Source: Pseudomonas sp. MWU13-2105 (GTDB lineage Bacteria > Pseudomonadota > Gammaproteobacteria > Pseudomonadales > Pseudomonadaceae). From it: a stretch of DNA of 64,000 nucleotides. The DNA is taken from positions 186,001 to 250,000 of the forward strand of contig NZ_JALLIY010000002.1 of the NCBI RefSeq assembly GCF_023242315.1. The letters run 5' to 3'. Position 1 is the first letter of the stretch, and each line of letters begins with the position of its first letter. Positions 1-9,011 of the stretch are shown piece by piece. The notes under the pieces were generated by a model, which worked only from the letters and a program-made list of their open reading frames with translations, searched no databases and was not told the DNA's origin. The translations under genes were made by a program, and so were the position numbers.

Positions 1-956
1 GAATGGGCCTGGGTGATCAGCTCTTCGCGGAACTTCAACTGCCTGAAAATCCGCGAGCCGCCGCCGACGCCGAGCAATTCGTTGAGCAGGCGCAAGGTGT
101 ACGCGGTATGCGGATCGGCGGCAGTCGCCAGGCTGGGGACGTTGAAGGCCATGATCAGGCTGGGAAACTCATTGCGGGTCTGTAGCGTGATTCGTCGCTC
201 GCCGGGCTCGTTCAATTCCAGTGGGCGCCGGGTCTCGGGCAGCACCCGCCTGGACAACCCGGCGAAGTAGCGACGGGCCAGGGCTTCGACCTCCTCGGCG
301 GTGACGTCGCCGACCAGCACCAGGGTGGCGTTGTTCGGCGCGTACCAGTTGGTGTACCAGCGCCGCAGTTGCCGGACGTCCATGCGTTGCAGGTCGTGTT
401 GCCAGCCGACGGTGGCGGTGCCATAGCCGCTGGTGGGAAAGGCCAGGCTGCGAAGCTTCTCGTCGAGCATGGCCCAGGGCGCATCGTCGATATTCTGCAA
501 GCGCTCGTTCTTGATGACCTCGATTTCACGTCGGAAGGCCGCTGGCGAGAGTTGGGCGGAGCTCATCTGGTCGGCCATGATTTCCAGCGCGACCCCCAGG
601 ACATGACGCGGCATCAGGTATTCGTAGGTGGTGGCGTCGTGGTTGGTGAAGGCGTTGATCCGGGCGCCCAGGCGTTCCATGATCTGGAACGCCTGGGCGG
701 GGCAGACTTTGCCGCTGCCCTGGAACAGCAGGTGTTCCAGGGCATGGGAAAGCCCGGATTCGCCAGGCGGCTCGTGACTGGAGCCGACTTTGTACCAAAG
801 CTGGGCGGCCACGACGGGGGCGCGATGATCTTCGCGCAGGATGACTTTCAAACCGTTGTCGAGTGTCAGTTCGTGGGTGCTGGGCGAGGGGCTGGCGAGG
901 GCGATGAGCGGCAGCAAAAGCAAGCCGAGTGCATGCCGGGGGGCGGCGGGTTTCAT
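1..956 (-). CDS. M16 family zinc metallopeptidase, C-terminus cut by window edge
   Basis: Reads from an ATG at 956 leftwards with no stop before the window edge, so about 318 N-terminal residues are visible. A hydrophobic signal peptide (residues about 1-22) suggests export to the periplasm. The inverted zinc motif HALEH follows the stretch LSHALEH, and a downstream EIEVIKNE segment supplies the expected third ligand glutamate, so this copy looks catalytic. It resembles the M16 gene at 3172-4524 throughout, including the LTLDNGLKV and NNATLVLVGDV stretches. It sits downstream of rsmD on the same strand and looks like a diverged duplicate of that gene. The substrate is unknown. Confidence 0.9.
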   Translation of the reverse strand, partial: MKPAAPRHALGLLLLPLIALASPSPSTHELTLDNGLKVILREDHRAPVVAAQLWYKVGSSHEPPGESGLSHALEHLLFQGSGKVCPAQAFQIMERLGARINAFTNHDATTYEYLMPRHVLGVALEIMADQMSSAQLSPAAFRREIEVIKNERLQNIDDAPWAMLDEKLRSLAFPTSGYGTATVGWQHDLQRMDVRQLRRWYTNWYAPNNATLVLVGDVTAEEVEALARRYFAGLSRRVLPETRRPLELNEPGERRITLQTRNEFPSLIMAFNVPSLATAADPHTAYTLRLLNELLGVGGGSRIFRQLKFREELITQAH

Positions 957-1070
957 CCGTCAGGGATCCTTTTGAGTTGCAAAGGAATACCTTGATCCGG
1001 CGGACAGAGGAGCGGGCGGTAGCGGGATAGTGAGGGCGGTCCGAGGCTCGAACCGCCCTTGAGGCTCACA

Positions 1071-1685
1071 TTACTGGCTGGCTACGCTGCGTTGCCACAG
1101 CGCGTAGTAGACCCGCCCGGACTTCTGCTCGCGGTGCAGGCGCCAGTTGCCCGGCAGGCCGAGGCCCGAGGGCGCGGTTTCGCTTTCGGTGTAGATCCAG
1201 GCGTCGTCGGCCAGCCACTGGCGTTCTTCCAGCAGGGCGCAGATGCCGGGCAGCAGGTTCTGGTTGAACGGCGGGTCGAGGAACACCAGGTCGAAGGCCG
1301 TGGCCGCGTGGGTTTCCAGGTAGCGCATGGCGTCGGCGGTCTGCACTTGGCCGACGCTGCAACGCAGGGTGCCCAGGTGTTCGCGCAGGTTGGCCACGGC
1401 CAGGTTGCTGGCATCCAGCGCCTGGCCCATGACGGCGCCGCGGGACAGGGCCTCGAGGAACAGGGCACCGCTGCCGGCGAACGGATCGAGCACCTTGGCC
1501 CCGGCGACGTAGGGCGCCAGCCAGTTGAACAGGGTTTCGCGCACCCGGTCCGGGGTTGGACGCAGTCCCGGGACATCCGGGAAGCTCAGGCGTCGGCTGC
1601 GCCATTCGCCGCCGATGATACGCAGTTGATTCACGCCGTTATGCGGGTGAGCGGGTTTCTTGCTGGGACGCGATGGGCTGGCCAT
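1071..1685 (-). CDS. rsmD: 16S rRNA (guanine-966-N2)-methyltransferase RsmD
   Basis: A 204-residue methyltransferase that modifies G966 of 16S rRNA during 30S assembly, using S-adenosylmethionine. The SAM-binding motif LDPFAGSGALFLEALSRGA lies near residue 66 and the catalytic DPPF motif (FLDPPFNQ) near residue 137. The length matches the family. Its ATG shares one base (1685) with the stop of the upstream M16 gene (TAATG), so the two are translationally coupled. The pairing of rsmD with M16 peptidases next to ftsY is the usual Pseudomonas order. Confidence 0.95.
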   Translation of the reverse strand: MASPSRPSKKPAHPHNGVNQLRIIGGEWRSRRLSFPDVPGLRPTPDRVRETLFNWLAPYVAGAKVLDPFAGSGALFLEALSRGAVMGQALDASNLAVANLREHLGTLRCSVGQVQTADAMRYLETHAATAFDLVFLDPPFNQNLLPGICALLEERQWLADDAWIYTESETAPSGLGLPGNWRLHREQKSGRVYYALWQRSVASQ

Positions 1686-3175
1686 TAATGCTCCGGAACC
1701 CCGAGCGGCTGCTCGGCGGGTTTGTCAGTCGGTGGCGGCAGGGGCTTTTGCGGCACCGTGGGCCCTGCGGTGACGACGATCATCTTGTCGACACTCAGGT
1801 GTTTGTTCATCGCCGACTTGATCTGCTCGATGGTCAGCGCCTGGGTCTGTTGCACGAAGTTTTCCAGGTAATCGAGCGGCAGGTCATAGAAACCCATCAG
1901 GCCCAGTTGGCCAACGATACTGCTGTTGCTCGCATTGGCGAGCGGGAAACTGCCGGCCATTTCGCGCTTGGCGTCGTCGAGTTCCTTCTGTGTCGGGCCG
2001 TTTTTCAGGTAGTCGGAGACCACCTCGTCCACCAGCTTGTGCGTGCCTTCGCTCATTTCGGCGCGGGTTTGCAGGTTGATCTGGAACGGGCCGCGGGCCT
2101 GCATCGGCGAGAAGCCCGAATAGACACCATAGGTCAGGCCGCGCTTTTCGCGGACCTCGCTCATCAGGCGGGTACCGAAACCGCCGCCGCCGAGAATCTG
2201 GTTGCCCAGGGACAGCGCCGCATAGTCCGGGTCGGTACGGTCGATGCCCTGTTGGGCCATGAGGATGGTGGTCTGCTTGGACGGGAACTCGATATGTCCG
2301 ATGCTGGCTTTCGGTTCGGCCGGCTGGGCGATCTTCGGCAAGGCCGGGCCCTTGGGCAGGGAGCTGGAAACCTGGGCGGCGATGCCTTCTGCTTCACTGC
2401 GCGTGAGGTCGCCGACCAGCGCGATCACCACGTTGCCGGCCGCGTAGGCCTTGGCATGGAAGGCGCGCAGCTGTTCCAGGCTGATCGGCGGGATGCTCTG
2501 TGCCGTGCCTTCGCTAGGGTGCGCGTAGGGGTGATCGCCATACAGGCGCTTGGACAATTCCAGGCTCGCCAGCTTGCCGGGGTTCTGCTTCTGGTATTCG
2601 AAGCCGGCCAGCAACTGGTTCTTGATCCGCGCCAGGGAGTCGGCGGGGAAGGTCGGCTTGCCGACCACCTCGGCGAACAGTTTCAGTGCCGGCTCGCGTT
2701 TGTCCGGGGTGCTGAGGCTGCGCAGCGAAGCAATGGCCATGTCCTTGTAGGAGCCGTTATTGAAGTCGGCGCCGAGGCCTTCGAAGCCCTGGGCAATGGC
2801 GCCGACGTTTTTGCCGGCCACGCCTTCGTTGAGCATGGCGTTGGTCAGCGTGGCGAGGCCCGCCGCGTCGCCGTCCTGGCTGCTGCCAGCGGCGAAGGTC
2901 AGGTTCAGGTTGAACATCGGCAGTTCATGGGCTTCGACGAACAGCGCCTTGGCGCCTTCGGCGGTTTTCCAGGTCTGCACATTCAGCGTGCGGTGCGCCG
3001 GCGCCTTGCCGTCCAGCTCGGCCAGCGATTGCAGCTTGTGGCCGGCCTTGGCCGCGTCCAGGGCCTGGCTGGCCTGGGAGTTGCGTGAATCGAACAGATA
3101 AAAGCCGATACCGCCCGCCGCGATGGCGAGGGTCAGGGCGAGCAGGGCGAAACGTGGCCCCTTGGACTGACTCAT
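1685..3175 (-). CDS. M16 family peptidase-like protein lacking the zinc motif
   Basis: A 496-residue protein with an N-terminal membrane or signal segment (residues about 9-27), placing it in the periplasm or anchored to the inner membrane. Where the active M16 proteins have HxxEH, this one reads LTNAMLNEGVAG, so the zinc ligands are missing. The C-terminal half keeps the Arg/Tyr segment (REKRGLTYGVYSG) that contacts substrate in two-chain M16 proteases. It overlaps the stop of the active gene at 3172-4524 by four bases (ATGA). By analogy with known M16B pairs, this is probably the non-catalytic subunit of a heterodimer. The substrate is unknown. Confidence 0.9.
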   Translation of the reverse strand: MSQSKGPRFALLALTLAIAAGGIGFYLFDSRNSQASQALDAAKAGHKLQSLAELDGKAPAHRTLNVQTWKTAEGAKALFVEAHELPMFNLNLTFAAGSSQDGDAAGLATLTNAMLNEGVAGKNVGAIAQGFEGLGADFNNGSYKDMAIASLRSLSTPDKREPALKLFAEVVGKPTFPADSLARIKNQLLAGFEYQKQNPGKLASLELSKRLYGDHPYAHPSEGTAQSIPPISLEQLRAFHAKAYAAGNVVIALVGDLTRSEAEGIAAQVSSSLPKGPALPKIAQPAEPKASIGHIEFPSKQTTILMAQQGIDRTDPDYAALSLGNQILGGGGFGTRLMSEVREKRGLTYGVYSGFSPMQARGPFQINLQTRAEMSEGTHKLVDEVVSDYLKNGPTQKELDDAKREMAGSFPLANASNSSIVGQLGLMGFYDLPLDYLENFVQQTQALTIEQIKSAMNKHLSVDKMIVVTAGPTVPQKPLPPPTDKPAEQPLGVPEH

Positions 3176-4524
3176 TGGGCGCTCTCCTCGGGCAATACAT
3201 GGGCGACGCTGAGGCGCTCGCGGGTGAAGTAGGTACGGGCGGCGTTCTGCAGGTCCTGCGGCGTGACGCTTTGCAGGTCGGCCAGTTCGGTGTCCATCAT
3301 TTTCCAGGACAGGCCGACGGTTTCGAGGATGCCGATGGCGCTGGCCTGGCTGGTGATGGAGTCACGCTCGTAGACCAGGCCGGCGATCACCTGGGCACGT
3401 ACGCGCTCCAGCTCTTCGGCGCTTGGGGCCTGGGTTTTCAACTGCTCCAGCAGGCGCCAGAGGCCGGTCTCGGTGTCGGCCAGGGTTTTGTTCTTCTGGC
3501 TGTTGGGGGTGGCCGAGAGCAGGAACAGCGTATCGCCGCGGGTGTAGGCGTCGTAGCTCGACGAGCCGCCGGAGATCAGCTCCTCGCCGCGCTCCAGTTG
3601 CGACGGCAGGCGCGCGCTGTAGCCGCCGTCGAGCAGGGCGGCGATCAGGCGCAGGGCGCTGACCGCACGCTTGTCTTCGGCGGTGGCGAAGCTTGGCACG
3701 TTGAAGGCGAGCATCAGGCTCGGCAGTTGGGTCTTCACATGCAGGGTGATCAGGCGTTCGCCGGGCGCGTCGAGTTCCCGCGGGATCTTCGCCGGCGGCG
3801 TGTCACGCCGGGGGATGGCGCCGAAATAGCGCTGGGCCAGGCTTTTGACTTCGTCCGGGGTGACGTCGCCCACTACCACCAGGGTGGCGTTATTCGGCAC
3901 ATACCAGGATTGGTACCAGTGGCGCAGCTCCTCGACCTTCATCCGGTCGAGGTCGGCCATCCAGCCGATGGTCGGCGTGTGGTAGCCGCTGGCCGGGTAG
4001 GCCATCGCCTTGAAGCGCTCGAAGGCCTTGCCCATGGGCTTGTCGTCGGTGCGCAGGCGGCGCTCCTCCTTGATCACCTCGATTTCCCGGCTGAACTCGT
4101 CGGCCGGCAGGCGCAGGCTGGCCATGCGATCGGCTTCCAGTTCCAGGGCCACGCCCAGGCGGTCGCGGGCCAGGACCTGGTAATACGCGGTGTAGTCGTC
4201 GCTGGTGAAGGCGTTCTCTTCAGCGCCCAGGTCACGCAGGATCAGCGAGGCTTCGCCCGGGCCGACCTTGGCGCTGCCCTTGAACATCATGTGTTCCAGG
4301 GCATGGGACAGGCCGGTCTGGCCAGGTGTCTCGTAGCTCGAGCCGACCTTGTACCAGATCTGCGAGACCACCACGGGGGCGCGGTGATCCTCGCGGACCA
4401 CGACCTTCAGACCGTTATCGAGGGAGAATTCGTGGGTCGGTTGCGGGTCGGCGGCCAAGGCGGCCAGGGGCAGACAGAGCGTGCCGAGCAACAGGCCAGC
4501 GGCACGGCGGGCTAGAGCATTCAT
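3172..4524 (-). CDS. M16 family zinc metallopeptidase (catalytic subunit)
   Basis: A 450-residue secreted protease. It has a signal peptide (about residues 1-24, ending LAALA) and the inverted zinc motif HALEH in LSHALEHMMFKG, with the third ligand glutamate in EIEVIKEERR. It is first in a minus-strand run with the inactive M16 partner and rsmD, and diverges from ftsY. The ATGA overlap with the next gene suggests the two M16 chains are made together. The family cuts short peptides inside a clam-shell chamber. The specific substrate cannot be told from sequence. Confidence 0.93.
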   Translation of the reverse strand: MNALARRAAGLLLGTLCLPLAALAADPQPTHEFSLDNGLKVVVREDHRAPVVVSQIWYKVGSSYETPGQTGLSHALEHMMFKGSAKVGPGEASLILRDLGAEENAFTSDDYTAYYQVLARDRLGVALELEADRMASLRLPADEFSREIEVIKEERRLRTDDKPMGKAFERFKAMAYPASGYHTPTIGWMADLDRMKVEELRHWYQSWYVPNNATLVVVGDVTPDEVKSLAQRYFGAIPRRDTPPAKIPRELDAPGERLITLHVKTQLPSLMLAFNVPSFATAEDKRAVSALRLIAALLDGGYSARLPSQLERGEELISGGSSSYDAYTRGDTLFLLSATPNSQKNKTLADTETGLWRLLEQLKTQAPSAEELERVRAQVIAGLVYERDSITSQASAIGILETVGLSWKMMDTELADLQSVTPQDLQNAARTYFTRERLSVAHVLPEESAQ

Positions 4525-4698
4525 TCGTTTTCAAACCTGTAGTACGGCCCGCGTGATCTTAGCGTCGGCGGGCGAGGAGGTGCTAGGATACTGCGTTGCG
4601 CGCGAACAATCTGGTCAAAAGGCAGTCTGTTGCGCATCAGAATATTATTTGCCGAAGCGCCACCTTGGCGCGTCGCTACCGTGAGATAGCCGTCCTCC

Positions 4699-6108
4699 AT
4701 GTTTGGTTCCAACGACGACAAGAAGACCCCAGCCCCGGCTGGCGAGAAAAAAAGCCTGTTCGGCTGGCTGCGTAAAAAACCGCAGGAAGCCGTCGTCGAA
4801 CAGCCACAACCGACCCCCGAGGCCACGCCCGCGCCAGTGAGCGAGGCGTTGCCGGTTACCACTGAGCCGGTGCCGGTCAATGTCGCGGTGGCTGAAACGC
4901 CGGCTGTCGCCCCGGTCGCCCCGGTGCATGAGCCCTGGCTGAGCTTGCCTGTGGCCGAAGAGCCGGTGGCTCTGGTCGAGGATGTCCAGGCAGTGCATAT
5001 CACTCCGCCGATCCCGGTGACTGCCACCGTGGCTGTCGCTGAAGCGGCGGCGTCTGAGCCGTTCGTCGCCGAACCGGTGTCAGCGCCAGTCATTGCGCCA
5101 GTGGTTGCGCCTGCGCCGGTTGCGCTGGCTGAACCCGTGGTCGCCGAGCCGGCCAAGCCGGTTTCCGAAGAGACCAAGGTCGGCTTCTTCGCCCGTCTCA
5201 AGCAGGGGTTGTCCAAGACCAGCGCCAGTATCGGCGAAGGCATGGCCAGCCTGTTCCTGGGCAAGAAGGCCATCGACGACGACCTGCTGGATGAACTGGA
5301 AACCCGTCTGCTGACCGCCGACGTCGGCGTCGAAGCCACCTCGGTGATCATCCAGAGCCTGACCCAGAAGGTCGCCCGCAAGCAGTTGACCGACAGTGAC
5401 GCGCTCTATGCTTCGCTACAGGCCGAGCTGACCGCGATGCTCAAACCGGTCGAGCAGCCGCTGAACATCGTTTCGCAGCAGAAACCCTTCGTGATCCTGG
5501 TGGTGGGCGTCAACGGCGCCGGCAAGACCACCACCATCGGCAAGCTGGCGAAGAAGCTGCAGCTCGACGGCAAGAAAGTCATGCTGGCGGCGGGCGACAC
5601 CTTCCGCGCGGCGGCGGTGGAACAATTGCAGGTGTGGGGCGAGCGCAACCAGATCCCGGTCATCGCCCAGCACACCGGTGCCGACTCGGCCTCGGTGATC
5701 TTCGACGCGGTCCAGGCGGCCAAGGCGCGCGGTATCGACGTGCTGATCGCCGACACCGCCGGTCGCCTGCACACCAAAGACAACCTGATGGAAGAACTGA
5801 AGAAGGTTCGCCGGGTGATCGCCAAGCTCGACGTAGAGGCGCCGCACGAAGTGCTGCTGGTGCTCGACGCCGGTACTGGGCAGAACGCCATCAACCAGGC
5901 CAAGCAATTCAACCAGACGGTGCAGCTGACCGGCCTGGCATTGACTAAGCTCGATGGGACCGCCAAGGGCGGGGTGATCTTTGCCCTGGCCAAGCAGTTT
6001 GGCCTGCCGATTCGTTACATCGGCGTCGGCGAAGGGATCGACGATCTGCGCACCTTCGAAGCCGAACCCTTTGTCCAGGCCCTTTTCGCCGAGCGGGAGC
6101 ATTCATGA
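4699..6108 (+). CDS. ftsY: Signal recognition particle receptor FtsY
   Basis: The SRP receptor GTPase, which docks ribosomes translating membrane proteins at the inner membrane. The 469-residue protein has a long acidic N-terminal domain rich in Pro, Val, Ala and Glu (about residues 20-155) for membrane and translocon contact. The helical N domain and GTPase follow: P-loop GVNGAGKTT near residue 270, DTFRAAAVEQL, DTAGRLHTKD near 352, and the guanine motif TKLDGTAKGG near 416. The repetitive acidic domain is typical of pseudomonads. It overlaps ftsE by four bases, giving the conserved ftsY-ftsE-ftsX operon. Confidence 0.97.
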   Translation: MFGSNDDKKTPAPAGEKKSLFGWLRKKPQEAVVEQPQPTPEATPAPVSEALPVTTEPVPVNVAVAETPAVAPVAPVHEPWLSLPVAEEPVALVEDVQAVHITPPIPVTATVAVAEAAASEPFVAEPVSAPVIAPVVAPAPVALAEPVVAEPAKPVSEETKVGFFARLKQGLSKTSASIGEGMASLFLGKKAIDDDLLDELETRLLTADVGVEATSVIIQSLTQKVARKQLTDSDALYASLQAELTAMLKPVEQPLNIVSQQKPFVILVVGVNGAGKTTTIGKLAKKLQLDGKKVMLAAGDTFRAAAVEQLQVWGERNQIPVIAQHTGADSASVIFDAVQAAKARGIDVLIADTAGRLHTKDNLMEELKKVRRVIAKLDVEAPHEVLLVLDAGTGQNAINQAKQFNQTVQLTGLALTKLDGTAKGGVIFALAKQFGLPIRYIGVGEGIDDLRTFEAEPFVQALFAEREHS

Positions 6109-6776
6109 TTCGTTTCGAACAGGTCGGTAAACGCTATCCGAACGGGCATGTCGGCTTGCATGAACTGAGCTTTCGGGTGCGTCGTGGTGAATTCCTGTTC
6201 GTCACCGGACATTCCGGCGCGGGCAAAAGTACCCTGTTGCGCCTGCTGCTGGCGATGGAGCGTCCGACCACCGGCAAACTGCTGCTGGCCGGGCAGGACC
6301 TGGGCCAGATCAGCAACGCACAGATTCCGTTCCTGCGCCGGCAGATCGGCGTGGTGTTCCAGAACCACCAGTTGCTGTTCGATCGCACGGTGTTCAACAA
6401 TGTCGCCTTGCCGTTGCAGATCCTCGGCCTGTCCAAGGCCGAGATCGTCAAGCGGGTGGATTCGGCCCTGGAACGCGTGGCGCTGTCGGACAAGACCGAC
6501 CTCTACCCCGGCGACCTCTCCACCGGCCAGCAACAGCGCGTCGGTATTGCCCGGGCCATCGTCCATCGCCCGGCGCTGCTGCTGGCGGACGAACCCACCG
6601 GTAACCTCGACCCGCGCCTGGCGGCGGAAATCATGGGTGTGTTCGAAGACATCAACCGCCTGGGCACCAGTGTGCTGATCGCCAGCCACGACCTGGCCCT
6701 GATCGCCCGCATGCGTCACCGCATGCTGACCTTGCAACGTGGCCGATTGATCGGCGACGGGGAGGCTGGCGTATGA
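6105..6776 (+). CDS. ftsE: Cell-division ATP-binding protein FtsE
   Basis: The 223-residue ABC ATPase that works with FtsX at the septum to switch on periplasmic amidase activity through EnvC-type activators. Walker A is GHSGAGKST (near residue 35), the ABC signature is LSTGQQQRVGIARA (near 138) and Walker B is LLLADEPTGNLD (near 160). Start and stop codons overlap both neighbours by four bases (ATGA), so ftsY, ftsE and ftsX are coupled. Confidence 0.97.
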   Translation: MIRFEQVGKRYPNGHVGLHELSFRVRRGEFLFVTGHSGAGKSTLLRLLLAMERPTTGKLLLAGQDLGQISNAQIPFLRRQIGVVFQNHQLLFDRTVFNNVALPLQILGLSKAEIVKRVDSALERVALSDKTDLYPGDLSTGQQQRVGIARAIVHRPALLLADEPTGNLDPRLAAEIMGVFEDINRLGTSVLIASHDLALIARMRHRMLTLQRGRLIGDGEAGV

Positions 6777-7795
6777 GTGCGACCCGCAGTCCGAAAGTAG
6801 CCGAACGCGTCGCGCCGAAGGCCTCCGACCCGCAGCCGCCGAAGAAAAAGCGCGACGAAGACGACGGCCCGGATTTCAGTACCCTGCTGCACGCCTGGAT
6901 CGAAAGTCATCGCGCCAGCCTGGTGGACAGCCTGCGGCGCCTGGGCAAGCAGCCGATCGGCAGCTTCTTTACCTGCCTGGTGATGGCCGTGGCCCTGAGC
7001 CTGCCCATGGGCTTGTCGCTGCTGCTGAACAATGTCGAGCGCCTCGGCGGCTCCTGGCAGCGCGCGGCGCAGATTTCCCTGTACCTGCAACTGGATGCCA
7101 GCCCGACCGAAGGCGAGCACCTCAGCGAGCAGGTCAAGGCCATGCCCGGCGTGGCGGATGCCGAGTACATCAGCAAGGAAAAGGCCCTGGACGAGTTCCA
7201 GCAACAGTCGGGCCTGGGCGAAGCCCTCAAGGAATTGCCGCAGAACCCCTTGCCGGGGGTGGTGCTGGTGACGCCGAACGAAGTCGACAAGGCGACCCTG
7301 GAAGCGCTGCGCCAGCGCCTGGCCGAGTTGCCCAAGGTGCAGCAGGCGCAACTGGACCTGGTCTGGGTCGAGCGCCTGGCGGCGATCCTCAAGCTGGGCG
7401 ACCGGTTTGTCTTCGGCCTGACGGTGCTGCTGGTGTCTGCATTACTTTTGGTGATAGGCAATACCATTCGTCTTCATATTGAAAACCGCCGCACCGAGAT
7501 CGAAGTGATTAAACTGGTCGGAGGCACTGATAGCTATGTGCGTAGGCCTTTTCTTTACATGGGCGCGCTTTACGGCTTTGGTGCCGGGTTTTTGTCCTGG
7601 GGTGTGCTGGCTTACGGCCTCAACTGGCTGAATGACGCGGTGGTCGGGCTGGCCGGTCTCTACGGCAGTGATTTCGCCCTGGCCGGTGTGCCGGTTGCCG
7701 ATGGTCTGTCCCTGTTGCTTGGGGCGGTGCTCTTGGGGTATATCGGTGCTTGGATTGCGGTCGCACGGCATTTACGTGAGCTGGCACCGAAGTAG
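6773..7795 (+). CDS. ftsX: Cell-division membrane protein FtsX
   Basis: The membrane partner of FtsE, 340 residues. A charged cytoplasmic N-terminus (about 60 residues, with a KKKRDEDDG patch) precedes the first membrane helix (about residues 64-85). A periplasmic domain of roughly 110 residues follows, then three more membrane helices in the C-terminal half. This is the four-helix FtsX topology. The last gene of the ftsYEX operon; rpoH follows after 129 bases. Confidence 0.96.
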   Translation: MSATRSPKVAERVAPKASDPQPPKKKRDEDDGPDFSTLLHAWIESHRASLVDSLRRLGKQPIGSFFTCLVMAVALSLPMGLSLLLNNVERLGGSWQRAAQISLYLQLDASPTEGEHLSEQVKAMPGVADAEYISKEKALDEFQQQSGLGEALKELPQNPLPGVVLVTPNEVDKATLEALRQRLAELPKVQQAQLDLVWVERLAAILKLGDRFVFGLTVLLVSALLLVIGNTIRLHIENRRTEIEVIKLVGGTDSYVRRPFLYMGALYGFGAGFLSWGVLAYGLNWLNDAVVGLAGLYGSDFALAGVPVADGLSLLLGAVLLGYIGAWIAVARHLRELAPK

Positions 7796-7879
7796 TTAAT
7801 GTCAGATTAATGTGGTTTCGTTTGTATTGACCGTATTGGTGGTTTAGGGAACTTGTCCTACGGTTCCCGGTCAATTTTC

Positions 7880-7894
7880 GCAGTGCATCACTGC
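7880..7894 (+). promoter_or_regulatory. Short perfect inverted repeat in the rpoH leader
   Basis: GCAGTG-CAT-CACTGC forms a perfect 6-bp stem with a three-base loop, about 30 bases before the rpoH start codon and upstream of its GGAGG ribosome binding site. It may be an mRNA hairpin or an operator. rpoH translation is temperature-controlled by mRNA folding in other Gram-negatives, but this particular hairpin has not been tied to that. Confidence 0.35.
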
Positions 7895-7924
7895 ACGAGT
7901 TATGTGAGTCGGAGGTTTTTTCGT

Positions 7925-8779
7925 ATGACCACTTCTTTGCAACCTGTCTACGCGCTGGTCCCGGGTGCGAACCTGGAAGCCTACGTGAACACGGTGAACA
8001 GCATTCCATTGCTGACGCCGGAGCAGGAGCGTGAACTGGCCGAGAGTCTCTACTATGAGCAGGATTTGGGGGCGGCTCGGCAGATGGTGCTCGCCCACCT
8101 GCGGTTTGTCGTCCATATCGCCCGTAGCTATTCCGGCTACGGCCTGGCCCAGGCTGACCTGATCCAGGAAGGCAACGTCGGCCTGATGAAGGCCGTGAAG
8201 CGCTTCAACCCGGAAATGGGTGTGCGCCTGGTGTCGTTCGCCGTGCACTGGATCAAGGCGGAAATCCACGAGTTCATCCTGCGCAACTGGCGCATTGTCA
8301 AAGTGGCCACCACCAAGGCCCAGCGCAAGCTGTTCTTCAATCTGCGCAGCCAGAAAAAGCGTCTGGCCTGGCTGAACAACGAGGAAGTCCACCGCGTGGC
8401 CGAAAGCCTCGGCGTGGAACCCCGTGAAGTGCGCGAGATGGAAAGCCGGCTGACCGGCCAGGACATGGCCTTCGACCCGGCGGCGGAAGCCGACGACGAC
8501 AGTGCCTTCCAGTCTCCGGCCAACTACCTGGAAGACCACCGGTATGACCCGGCGCGTCAACTGGAGGATGCCGACTGGAGCGAAAACTCCAACAGCAACC
8601 TGCATGAAGCCCTGGAAGTGCTCGACGAGCGCAGCCGCGACATTCTCTACCAGCGTTGGTTGGCGGAAGAGAAGGCCACGCTGCACGACCTGGCGCAGAA
8701 GTACAACGTTTCCGCCGAGCGGATTCGCCAGTTGGAAAAGAGTGCGATGAACAAGCTGAAGCTGTCGATTGCCGCGTAA
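7925..8779 (+). CDS. rpoH: RNA polymerase heat-shock sigma factor RpoH (sigma-32)
   Basis: A 284-residue sigma factor that directs transcription of heat-shock chaperones and proteases. The region 2 core-binding stretch ([20 protein letters not shown]) is followed by the RpoH-specific box QRKLFFNLR, and a C-terminal helix-turn-helix ([19 protein letters not shown]) reads the -35 element. The start at 7925 is chosen because GGAGG stands seven bases upstream; a longer in-frame reading to 7853 has no such site. It follows ftsX and ends at a strong terminator, as in other gammaproteobacteria. Confidence 0.97.
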   Translation: MTTSLQPVYALVPGANLEAYVNTVNSIPLLTPEQERELAESLYYEQDLGAARQMVLAHLRFVVHIARSYSGYGLAQADLIQEGNVGLMKAVKRFNPEMGVRLVSFAVHWIKAEIHEFILRNWRIVKVATTKAQRKLFFNLRSQKKRLAWLNNEEVHRVAESLGVEPREVREMESRLTGQDMAFDPAAEADDDSAFQSPANYLEDHRYDPARQLEDADWSENSNSNLHEALEVLDERSRDILYQRWLAEEKATLHDLAQKYNVSAERIRQLEKSAMNKLKLSIAA

Positions 8780-8793
8780 GCGCTGAAGCAATG

Positions 8794-8825
8794 AAAAACG
8801 CCCCGATCCGATCGGGGCGTTTTTG
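8794..8825 (+). terminator. Rho-independent terminator after rpoH
   Basis: ACGCCCCGAT-CCG-ATCGGGGCGT forms a strong GC stem followed by a T-run on the plus strand, starting 14 bases after the rpoH stop. A-runs on the other side could let it work on the minus strand too. Confidence 0.92.
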
Positions 8826-8870
8826 TTTGAGGTGGTGACAGGCTGCTAGTCATGTTGGGTTATTGCGGGC

Positions 8871-8983
8871 CTCTTCGCGGGCAAGCTCCGCTCCCACAGT
8901 GGACCGAGTTGTACGCCAATTTTGTATGCGCCACAAAACTTGTGGGAGCGGAGCTTGTCAGATCGCCGCACCGCCGCGAAGAC
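8871..8983. repeat. REP pair (type A, GCAAGCTCCGCTCCCAC arms)
   Basis: Two inverted arms: CTTCGCGGGCAAGCTCCGCTCCCACA on the left and TGTGGGAGCGGAGCTTG on the right, the right one continuing into a GATCGCCGCACCGCCGCGAAG tail. The same arms recur at about 12161, 21257, 26911, 39841 and 47529. A Pseudomonas REP doublet in the gap between rpoH and mtgA. Confidence 0.85.
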
Positions 8984-9011
8984 GGCAGCACAGGCTCCGC
9001 AGCGATAACTT

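Noticed and set aside
7827..7856. TTGACC as the -35 box of an rpoH promoter
   Set aside because: No acceptable -10 box at 16-18 bases.
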